Positions 1 through 5,756 of a stretch of 5,756 nucleotides of DNA are shown here, piece after piece. Source of the DNA: Bacteroides sp. Its GTDB lineage: Bacteria > Bacteroidota > Bacteroidia > Bacteroidales > Bacteroidaceae. Numbering within the stretch: position 1 is the stretch's first letter; each line of letters opens with the position of its first letter. The position numbers were made by a program, and so were the translations under genes. The notes under the pieces are model-generated. The model ran no database searches and was not told where the DNA came from. It worked only from the letters and a program-made list of their open reading frames with translations. Where the stretch lies: the NCBI GenBank assembly GCA_019412865.1, contig DXOJ01000653.1:1-5756 (forward strand). Direction: 5' to 3'.

Positions 1-916
1 GTACCAATCTTATCGTATCAAACGGTCTAGTTATTGTGCCTTTATGGTTCCTCCTTTAGATGTTGTCGAACAATTTGAAACATTAGACGGCAAGATTCAG
101 CCATTGGATTATGCCGCTTCAAAGAATAATCCCGAAGATTTTTTTGCAAACCGTGATAAACGTCTGGATGCCACTGTTATTTATCCGGGAGGAGAGTTTT
201 TGGGAGAACGTTTCTCTATTTACCGGAAAACACTCGTAAAAAGGACAGATGGAACTACTGAAGAATATTCTTATGAAAAATCTGAAGATTGGATGGGAGC
301 GGGGAAAGTGCCCGGTCACGAAAAATACATGAAAAGTGGAGCAGATGGTATCTTCTTGAACCTTTCCGCCGCAGGAACTACTAACTGGGGATTTTTTCTG
401 AAAAAAACACTGTATGGAGTGAAGAGGTTGGATGATTATCTTATACAAGAAAACGATCAGGATGCTGTCGTTATTCGGTATGGCGAGGTTATTTTAAATT
501 TGGCTGAAGCTGCCGTCGAGCTTTCAACCTATGGAGTGAATGACTATTTAGCGGTTGCCCAAGTCGCTTTTGACCTATTGCGTAGTATACATGGAGGATT
601 GCCTGCCAAAACGATGGACTTGGAGGTTGTACGGCATGAACGCCGGATAGACTTGATGTATGAAGGATTCCGTTATTGGGACTTGAAGCGTTGGCGCATT
701 GGGGAAGAAAAGATGCACAATAAAACGTTGAAGGCTCTCTATCCCATTCTTCATATCGATGAAACAACTTCTCCTGCCTCCGTTTATTATACGTTGGAGA
801 AAGTAGAAGCACCGGATTTGGCTACGAGAGTGAAATGGTTCGAGGAAAGAGACTATTATTGTCCGCTTCCTTTAAGCAAAAGCCCGGGTATCGTGCAGAA
901 TGACGGTTGGAATTGA
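1..916 (+). CDS. SusD/RagB-family outer-membrane glycan-binding lipoprotein (5'-truncated)
   Basis: This is the C-terminal 304 residues of a SusD-like protein; the frame is already open at base 2, so the ATG at 44 is internal and the true start lies upstream. Family members usually have about 500-650 residues, so roughly the last half is present. Visible family marks, in order: an NRDKRLDATV segment (the usual 'NRDPRL' stretch, about 149-178), an RYGEVILNLAEA segment (476-511; family form RYAEVLLNYAEA), an RHERRIDL...EGFRYWDLKRW segment (632-694), and a C-terminal CPLPLS...NDGWN tail. SusD proteins sit on the cell surface as a lid on a SusC TonB-dependent transporter and help capture oligosaccharides. 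The lipoprotein signal and a susC gene are expected upstream but cannot be seen. The next gene follows after 20 bases, as in susCD-susE operons. Which glycan it binds cannot be read from the sequence. Confidence 0.96.
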   Translation, partial: YQSYRIKRSSYCAFMVPPLDVVEQFETLDGKIQPLDYAASKNNPEDFFANRDKRLDATVIYPGGEFLGERFSIYRKTLVKRTDGTTEEYSYEKSEDWMGAGKVPGHEKYMKSGADGIFLNLSAAGTTNWGFFLKKTLYGVKRLDDYLIQENDQDAVVIRYGEVILNLAEAAVELSTYGVNDYLAVAQVAFDLLRSIHGGLPAKTMDLEVVRHERRIDLMYEGFRYWDLKRWRIGEEKMHNKTLKALYPILHIDETTSPASVYYTLEKVEAPDLATRVKWFEERDYYCPLPLSKSPGIVQNDGWN

Positions 917-936
917 TAACCCTAAAAGAAAAGAAT

Positions 937-2397
937 ATGAATAGAGCTAGATTATATATAAATATCAAACTGTTACTTTTAGCAGTGTTAACACTGAATC
1001 TGTCAGGGTGTGAACTTGACGAACGTGTGGACGATTTGACCGGTGGCTACGAAGGCGCTTTTATTGACAGGCTGACCGGCGAAAAGGTGGCTACCGAATA
1101 TTATGGAGCTAAATTAAAGTTACTTGATCTGGAGTATGGAAATGTAGCGGTTCCCTTGGAGTATAACACACTTCCTGAAGGAACATATCGCAATACCAAA
1201 GTATATCCTTCCCGCTATAAAGTATGGGCGAACGGACCGTTCTTTGAGTTGGATACCATTTATGGTGATATTCGTAGTTTTAAGAAAATGGACTTGATTG
1301 TTACTCCCAACGTAACATTGAAAATCAAGAAGGTGGAAGTGTTGTACGGCATTACAGCGAACGTCACTTTTACTTATCAGGTAAATGACGAACGCTCCAA
1401 GAATCAGGAAATAGGATTGGTATATGGCAAAGAGCAATATCCCGGACAACGTACAGCTATGAATGAAAGCGAAAGCGGTTCACATACTTACAAACGAATA
1501 AAGAAAAACTTGACAGAATTGTCGGGAGAATTTACGGAGACTCTGTTCTTAAACCCTAACAGCACATATTATCTAAGAGCTTTGGGACGTACGGAATCAG
1601 CAGGAGATTACTGGAATTATTCAGAACAGACTGTGATTAATACGACAGATATTGATTTGTCTTCCTTACCGATTGAAGCCGCTGTCGGAGTAAGTAGTGC
1701 CACTTCTGCTGTTTTGCAGTGGGCATTTCCTCCCGTTGTTGACGAGATAAAGGTTTCTTATACGGATCGGGATGGTGAAGAGGTGATGGATAAATTTAAA
1801 CCTACGGATTATTCATACGTTGCCAATTTACCTCATAATCAAAAGAGTACGATCAAAGTACAACTTCTGGCGAAAGGAGTTGCCGGTCCGGAACAAACGA
1901 TTGAAGTACAGACTAAATCATTGACGGATAAATATGTACCTGCCTCAAACACCCGTCCGGAAAATGTTCCTTTCTACAATGATTCGGAATTTAAAAAATC
2001 ATTATCCGGTGAATGGGCATTGATATATGGTCCTACAATCGGCGAAGACTGGTCCACTACCGATTTACGTTTTGAATATTTCGATTGGTGGGACACATGG
2101 TTGATAGGATTTGCCGACCGTATGCCTGCTTGCCGGGATATAGAGAATTTTAAATCACTGACGATTCAGGGAGAAATACAAACGTTGGTTGATATTTTAC
2201 CTTTTGTTAATCTGGAAACACTTTCTATCATAAAGGGTAAAGGTTTCTCGGTGGATAAAACGATTAATCCGAAAGTTGACCTGACAGTTCTGAAGAAACT
2301 GAAGAAACTTAACACAGTTATTATAGGACCGGATGTGCCGCTTACTAAAAAGAATTTTGATGATGCGGGACTTACACATCTGACGATTACCAACTAG
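937..2397 (+). CDS. SusE-position surface lipoprotein with DUF3823-like N-terminus, FN3-like domains and LRR-like tail
   Basis: Probable surface glycan-binding lipoprotein of 486 residues. I chose the ATG at 937 because it opens directly onto a signal peptide (N-R-A-R, then a hydrophobic stretch) with a canonical lipobox L-S-G-C at residues 22-25. The frame could also start at TTG 907, but that overlaps the susD-like end and puts charged residues before the signal. An A-rich stretch (aaaagaaaag) precedes the start. Residues about 36-125 resemble the DUF3823 family found after susD genes: GGYEGAFIDRLTGE, then an EGTYRNTKVYPSRY...GPF stretch. Residues about 126-235 and 240-327 look like beta-sandwich or fibronectin-III-like domains (IGLVYG, TYYLRALG, AVLQWAFPP). 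Residues about 355-486 differ: an aromatic cluster (W372, F379, Y381, F382, W384, W385, W388, F392) is followed by leucine-rich-repeat-like strands (FKSLTI, LETLSI, LNTVII, LTHLTI). Binding is inferred from position and architecture; no catalytic motif is seen. Confidence 0.88.
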   Translation: MNRARLYINIKLLLLAVLTLNLSGCELDERVDDLTGGYEGAFIDRLTGEKVATEYYGAKLKLLDLEYGNVAVPLEYNTLPEGTYRNTKVYPSRYKVWANGPFFELDTIYGDIRSFKKMDLIVTPNVTLKIKKVEVLYGITANVTFTYQVNDERSKNQEIGLVYGKEQYPGQRTAMNESESGSHTYKRIKKNLTELSGEFTETLFLNPNSTYYLRALGRTESAGDYWNYSEQTVINTTDIDLSSLPIEAAVGVSSATSAVLQWAFPPVVDEIKVSYTDRDGEEVMDKFKPTDYSYVANLPHNQKSTIKVQLLAKGVAGPEQTIEVQTKSLTDKYVPASNTRPENVPFYNDSEFKKSLSGEWALIYGPTIGEDWSTTDLRFEYFDWWDTWLIGFADRMPACRDIENFKSLTIQGEIQTLVDILPFVNLETLSIIKGKGFSVDKTINPKVDLTVLKKLKKLNTVIIGPDVPLTKKNFDDAGLTHLTITN

Positions 2398-2407
2398 GTC
2401 GGTAATC
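2385..2407 (+). repeat. Perfect 7-bp inverted repeat around the stop codon of the 937-2397 gene
   Basis: GATTACC (2385-2391) and GGTAATC (2401-2407) are exact inverted copies separated by 9 bases. The TAG stop at 2395-2397 falls in the loop. No T-run follows directly, so this is not an intrinsic terminator by itself. It could protect the 3' end of the upstream message, act with the larger hairpin just downstream, or be chance. Confidence 0.3.
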
Positions 2408-2424
2408 ACACTACTCCCTTTGAC

Positions 2425-2468
2425 AAGCGAATGTGTCTAGTGGGTAACATCGGATACATTCGTTTTTT
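2425..2468 (+). terminator. Hairpin plus T6: likely intrinsic terminator or attenuator before the GH89 gene
   Basis: AAGCGAATGTGTC (2425-2437) pairs with GATACATTCGTTT (2453-2465) as a 13-bp stem. Eleven pairs are Watson-Crick and two are G-U wobbles, around a 15-base loop (2438-2452). The run TTTTTT at 2463-2468 overlaps the foot of the stem and continues past it, as expected of a factor-independent terminator. It lies 27 bases after the stop of the SusE-position gene and 31 bases before the GH89 start. No Bacteroides-type promoter (TTTG ... TAnnTTTG) is evident between it and the GH89 gene, so partial read-through, rather than full termination, is the simpler reading. The stem is only moderately GC-rich, so efficiency may be modest. 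Confidence 0.6.
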
Positions 2469-2499
2469 AAAGAAATATATAAATGAAAATATAAATAGT
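2469..2499 (+). promoter_or_regulatory. AT-rich leader of the GH89 gene without a Shine-Dalgarno site
   Basis: Only 3 of these 31 bases are G or C, and no GGAGG-like site is present. A-rich unstructured leaders are typical of translation starts in Bacteroides. Together with the signal peptide that begins at ATG 2500, this supports 2500 as the start. The upstream in-frame ATG at 2431 lies inside the terminator stem. Confidence 0.45.
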
Positions 2500-4713
2500 A
2501 TGTGTAAGATTAAATGTTTATTTCTACTGATGTTGATCGTATTGTGTTCTTCCTGCAAAGAAAGTACAGAAGATGAAAAAGCGATGCAACAGATGGTGGA
2601 ACGTTTATTTCCGGAGTATGCTTCCCAATTTAGTTTTGAACAATCGGAAAAGATTGATAAAGATTGGTATGAAATAGAAGCGCAAGGAGGAATAGTACGA
2701 ATACGGGGAAATAACGCAAATTCGATGGCTGTAGGGCTGAACTATTATCTGAATCATTACTGCCTTACCTCTGTTTCCTGGTATGTGAACGATACGGTGG
2801 AGATGCCGGAAGTATTACCCATGCCACCGGCAAAAATAACTTCGACTGCCCGTTGCAAGAACCGATTCTTTCTTAATTACTGTACATTCGGTTATACAAT
2901 GCCATGGTGGACATGGAAGGATTGGGAACGGTTGATAGACTGGATGGCTTTAAATGGAATCAATATGCCTTTGGCAATCACCGGACAAGAATCTGTCTGG
3001 TATCGCGTATGGACGAAATTAGGATTGACGGATGAGGAAATACGGAACTATTTCACGGGACCTGCTCACTTGCCTTGGCATCGTATGTCTAACTTGGATT
3101 ATTGGCAGGGGCCTCTGCCTAAAGAATGGCTGGATACACAAGAAGCATTGCAGAAACAAATCGTAGCCCGTGAACGTCAATTTAATATGCGCCCCATACT
3201 TCCTGCATTTGCCGGACATGTACCGTCGGAACTTAAAAGAATCTATCCGGAAGCTAAGATTAGCCGGATGAGCTCTTGGGGAGGTTTCGAGGATAAATAC
3301 AGAAGCCACTTTCTGGATCCGCTTGACCCATTGTTTGCAACCATACAGAAAGAGTTTTTGGAAGAGCAAACTAAGTTGTTCGGAACAGACCATATTTATG
3401 GGGCAGATCCTTTTAATGAAGTAGCCCCTCCAAGTTGGGAACCGGAATTTTTAGCCAATTGCTCGAAGCATATTTATCAATCGATGACACATGTCGATCC
3501 GGATGCTACTTGGTTACAAATGACATGGTTATTCTATATTGACCGACATTTATGGACAAACGAACGGGTAGAAGCTTTCTTGAAAGCAGTCCCTCAAGAT
3601 AAACTGTTGCTACTGGACTATTATTGTGAGAATACTGAAGTCTGGAAGCAGACAGATCGGTATTTCGGGCAACCATATTTATGGTGCTATTTAGGAAATT
3701 TCGGAGGAAATACAATGCTTGCCGGAAACACCAAAGAAGTGGGGAAACGAATCGAAAATGTATATACTAATGGTGGAGAAAACTTTTCGGGACTGGGTTC
3801 TACTTTGGAGGGGTTTGATGTAAATCCTTTCATGTATGAATATGTTTTCAGTAAAGCATGGGATTGTAATCTGCCGGACTCTGTATGGATAGAACAACTG
3901 GCAGACAGGCGAATTGGCTTGAGAAACCAACAAATGCGTCGGGCATGGAAATTGCTTTATGACAGTATTTATACAGCACCAGCTGCTTTGGGACAGGGGA
4001 CATTGATGAATGCGCGTCCTTGTTTAAAAGGAAATGGCAATTGGACGACTACGCCTACGGTAGCGTATTCCAATGAAACTTTGTTTGAGGTATGGGAGAT
4101 GTTGTTGAAAGCCGGAGAACATCGACATTCTACTTATGAATATGATGTTGTTAATATAGGAAGGCAAGTGCTGGGGAATTATTTCGGGAAGCTTCGCAAT
4201 GAATTTGCGGAAGCTTATTCCCGGAAGCAATTACCGCTATTAAAACAAAAAGGAGCTGAAATGAAACAACTACTGCGTGATGTTGATACTTTATTAAGTA
4301 CACAATCTTCTTTTTTACTGGGAAAATGGATTGAAGATGCCCGTTCATTAGGTATAGACGAAGCCTCTAAAAATTATTACGAAGAAAATGCCCGTACTAT
4401 CGTTTCAACCTGGGGAGATAAAGATCAAAGTTTAAACGATTATGCAAATCGTACTTGGGGAGGTTTGGTATCGGGATATTATGCGCCTCGTTGGGAAATG
4501 TTTATAGATGAAGTTATTCGCTCTGTTTCTAACAAGCAGCCGTTTAATGCTGATGCTTTTCATCAAAGAGTGACGCAGTTTGAAATTGACTGGGTCAAGT
4601 CACATGAACGTTATCCTTCCGAACCGGTTGGTAATGCTGTTGAGATTGCTACTTTATTGATGAATAAATACAAGGATTCAATTTTAAAAGAAAAACACAA
4701 TGAGAATAATTAG
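2500..4713 (+). CDS. Alpha-N-acetylglucosaminidase, glycoside hydrolase family 89 (NAGLU-like), lipoprotein
   Basis: Predicted exo-enzyme that releases terminal alpha-linked N-acetylglucosamine, as the human lysosomal heparan-sulfate enzyme NAGLU and clostridial mucin-acting GH89 enzymes do. It has 737 residues, close to human NAGLU (743), so it looks complete. The order is a signal peptide (1-18) with Cys19 in a weak lipobox (L-C-S-S-C), a NAGLU N-terminal alpha/beta domain (about 28-94), a TIM barrel (about 115-450), and an all-helical C-terminal domain (about 455-720). Family marks include LNYCTFGYTMPWW, DWMALNGINMPLAITGQE, AGHVP (238-242) and SSWGGF (258-263). Glu307 in the FNE motif (codon 3418-3420) matches the family acid/base, and Glu437 in the LEG motif (codon 3808-3810) matches the nucleophile. 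ATG 2500 is preferred over the in-frame ATG 2431, which would place 23 residues before the signal and sits in a terminator hairpin. The acidic stretch after Cys19 (KESTEDE) suggests surface export. The natural substrate is not settled by sequence. Confidence 0.96.
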   Translation: MCKIKCLFLLMLIVLCSSCKESTEDEKAMQQMVERLFPEYASQFSFEQSEKIDKDWYEIEAQGGIVRIRGNNANSMAVGLNYYLNHYCLTSVSWYVNDTVEMPEVLPMPPAKITSTARCKNRFFLNYCTFGYTMPWWTWKDWERLIDWMALNGINMPLAITGQESVWYRVWTKLGLTDEEIRNYFTGPAHLPWHRMSNLDYWQGPLPKEWLDTQEALQKQIVARERQFNMRPILPAFAGHVPSELKRIYPEAKISRMSSWGGFEDKYRSHFLDPLDPLFATIQKEFLEEQTKLFGTDHIYGADPFNEVAPPSWEPEFLANCSKHIYQSMTHVDPDATWLQMTWLFYIDRHLWTNERVEAFLKAVPQDKLLLLDYYCENTEVWKQTDRYFGQPYLWCYLGNFGGNTMLAGNTKEVGKRIENVYTNGGENFSGLGSTLEGFDVNPFMYEYVFSKAWDCNLPDSVWIEQLADRRIGLRNQQMRRAWKLLYDSIYTAPAALGQGTLMNARPCLKGNGNWTTTPTVAYSNETLFEVWEMLLKAGEHRHSTYEYDVVNIGRQVLGNYFGKLRNEFAEAYSRKQLPLLKQKGAEMKQLLRDVDTLLSTQSSFLLGKWIEDARSLGIDEASKNYYEENARTIVSTWGDKDQSLNDYANRTWGGLVSGYYAPRWEMFIDEVIRSVSNKQPFNADAFHQRVTQFEIDWVKSHERYPSEPVGNAVEIATLLMNKYKDSILKEKHNENN
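4700..4713 (+). other. 14-base overlap of the GH89 stop and the next start (likely translational coupling)
   Basis: The ATG of the downstream lipoprotein (4700-4702) lies before the GH89 TAG (4711-4713) in another frame. No separate strong ribosome-binding site is visible; the preceding bases are the A-rich end of the GH89 gene. Such an overlap usually means that ribosomes finishing the first gene start the second, giving tied expression. Confidence 0.65.
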
Positions 4714-5756
4714 TTATATTTCAAGTATAATCATCACTTTTTCTGCATTGGCTATCATGAGCGGATGCAAAGATTCGGAAGTTGTTGATGACGGCTTTCG
4801 TACAACAATGGCTAAAGCCTCTGATGTGAAATTAAATAAAGTTGCCTATTGGCCGGGAGATCCTGTAAATTGCTCTTTTACCTTGAAAAATGAAACGAAC
4901 TATCCGATGGATATTCGTGAAGTAAAAGTGGTGATTCAGAACTTGGATGATGGAGGGTGTGTATTGACAGAAAAGTCTGTTGCTTCCCATATTCAAATAG
5001 AACCGGGACAATCTGTTCCTGTGGATGCCGGGACACTGTATACCCTTCCAGCTGCATTAAAGCCTTCTTCCTTTTGTGCTGTCAAGTTCCTGTTAGATTT
5101 TGAAGATGGGATAACCACTACAATTGACGGAACATATTTCAGAGCTGTCAACGAGCAGTCGCTGTTGACTTACGATATTCAAAAGTTAGATTATCAGGGA
5201 CTTCCTGTTTATCGTCAGATAGGAGATATGAGTGCCGGGTTCGGTGTATTAAAAACGATGGTTGCTTTCGATCAAGGAATGGCTGCCACCATGGAGGAGG
5301 CTCCGCAGGGTGGTACTTATCCGGTTGCGCCTACTCCGGAGTTTTTGCAACGTTCCGTTCGCAAAACTGTTGAGCTTTACAATTCGGAGATCGGAGCTGC
5401 CACAAAGATAAAGAGAGTGGTGGTTGGAACGGGGATCGCATCTGTTTCTTACTTTGCAACAATGATGGGGGCAGCCTATTTACCTATTCATTATCTGGTA
5501 TCGGCTAATTCTGCTTCCGAAGTACAAGCTATACTCGATTATTCCAATCAAAATGGATATGCCTCTTATGCCACATTGGGTTATGACGGTTCTATGCCCG
5601 GAGTGGGAGTTGCCTGGATGAAATTATTGGATTTGCCGGAAGAATATAAGCAATTTATAAAAGATCATCAGGTGGAAGAAGTTTATATTTATGGAGTAGG
5701 TCAGGAAGGACATGGAGAGTCTTATTCCCGAAGGGTTTTGACGCAGAATACAATTA
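4700..5756 (+). CDS. Unrecognised surface-type lipoprotein, Ig-like N-terminus plus alpha/beta region (3'-truncated)
   Basis: I do not recognise this family. The frame is open from the ATG at 4700 to the window end, giving 352 residues with no stop. A signal peptide (MRIISYISSIII...) leads to a lipobox-like M-S-G-C at residues 20-23, followed by an acidic run (KDSEVVDD). Residues about 42-148 look like an immunoglobulin-type beta-sandwich: KLNKVAYWPGDPV, FTLKNETNYPMDI, EVKVVIQNLD, IEPGQSVPVDAGTLYTLP and AVKFLLDFEDG resemble accessory domains that precede catalytic modules in carbohydrate enzymes. From about residue 150 the pattern changes to alternating strands and helices (TKIKRVVVGTGIASVSYFATMMGAAYLP in outline, SASEVQAILDYSN, EEVYIYGVGQEGHGES). 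Conserved-looking polar residues include H264, D296, E336, H338 and E340, but no known active-site signature is evident. Overlap with the GH89 gene implies work on the same glycan. An enzyme, a binding protein or a scaffold are all possible. Confidence 0.85.
   Translation, partial: MRIISYISSIIITFSALAIMSGCKDSEVVDDGFRTTMAKASDVKLNKVAYWPGDPVNCSFTLKNETNYPMDIREVKVVIQNLDDGGCVLTEKSVASHIQIEPGQSVPVDAGTLYTLPAALKPSSFCAVKFLLDFEDGITTTIDGTYFRAVNEQSLLTYDIQKLDYQGLPVYRQIGDMSAGFGVLKTMVAFDQGMAATMEEAPQGGTYPVAPTPEFLQRSVRKTVELYNSEIGAATKIKRVVVGTGIASVSYFATMMGAAYLPIHYLVSANSASEVQAILDYSNQNGYASYATLGYDGSMPGVGVAWMKLLDLPEEYKQFIKDHQVEEVYIYGVGQEGHGESYSRRVLTQNTI

Noticed and set aside
907..936. Upstream TTG start that would add 10 residues to the 937-2397 gene
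   Set aside because: It overlaps the end of the susD-like gene and puts MELITLKEKN ahead of a signal peptide that is complete from ATG 937.
2290..2307. Direct repeat CTGAAGAAA x2
   Set aside because: It encodes a Leu-Lys-Lys repeat within the LRR-like tail of the lipoprotein and is explained by the protein sequence.
2412..2424. CTCCCTTTG-like segment as a Bacteroides -7 promoter element
   Set aside because: It does not match TAnnTTTG (no A at position 2), no convincing -33 TTTG is placed before it, and it lies upstream of the terminator hairpin.
2483..2494. Tiny leader ORF (M-K-I-stop) before the GH89 gene
   Set aside because: Three codons in a very AT-rich leader are easily chance, and no regulatory residue pattern is present.
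2431..2499. In-frame ATG at 2431 as the GH89 start
   Set aside because: It lies inside the stem of the terminator hairpin and adds 23 residues before the lipoprotein signal; ATG 2500 gives a normal signal peptide.
3019..3393. Minus-strand open frame of 124 codons inside the GH89 gene, and several shorter ones (for example 119-448, 489-812, 1120-1449)
   Set aside because: They lie opposite well-supported genes, their translations show no family motif, and none has independent signal or context.
1..5756. CRISPR array, tRNA/rRNA genes, insertion sequences or attachment sites
   Set aside because: No regularly spaced repeats, tRNA-like cloverleaf, transposase motifs or terminal inverted repeats were noticed; coding sequence fills nearly all of the window.

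Overview
The window looks like part of a polysaccharide utilization locus (PUL) from a gut Bacteroidota, most likely Bacteroides or a close relative. Four signs support this: a SusD/RagB-family outer-membrane lipoprotein, a DUF3823-type lipoprotein in the SusE position right after it, a glycoside hydrolase with its own lipoprotein signal, and A-rich leaders without Shine-Dalgarno sites. Every supported gene is on the + strand. The species cannot be fixed from this sequence alone.

Layout: (1) bases 1-916 hold the 3' part of a susD-like gene, whose start and presumably a susC partner lie upstream. (2) After 20 bases comes a complete 486-residue lipoprotein gene (937-2397), with a DUF3823-like front, fibronectin-III-like middle domains and an unusual aromatic and leucine-rich-repeat-like C-terminus. 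(3) The 102-base gap 2398-2499 is not empty. It carries a 13-bp hairpin followed by six T's, which reads as an intrinsic terminator or attenuator, and then a very AT-rich leader. (4) Bases 2500-4713 encode a full-length GH89 alpha-N-acetylglucosaminidase (NAGLU family) with both catalytic glutamates present. (5) Bases 4700-5756 encode the first 352 residues of a lipoprotein that I do not recognise; its start overlaps the GH89 stop by 14 bases and it runs off the window.

Working model (inference): the SusD-like and SusE-position lipoproteins capture a glycan at the cell surface, and GH89 removes terminal alpha-linked GlcNAc from it. The unknown lipoprotein is probably produced at a level tied to GH89 and acts on or binds the same glycan. 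Known GH89 substrates point to mucin-type alpha-1,4-GlcNAc caps or heparan sulfate. No lyase, sulfatase or regulator is visible here to decide between them. The hairpin suggests that the binding proteins are made in excess over the enzyme.

The least explained parts are the coupled unknown lipoprotein, the C-terminal module of the SusE-position protein, and the attenuator between binding and enzyme genes.
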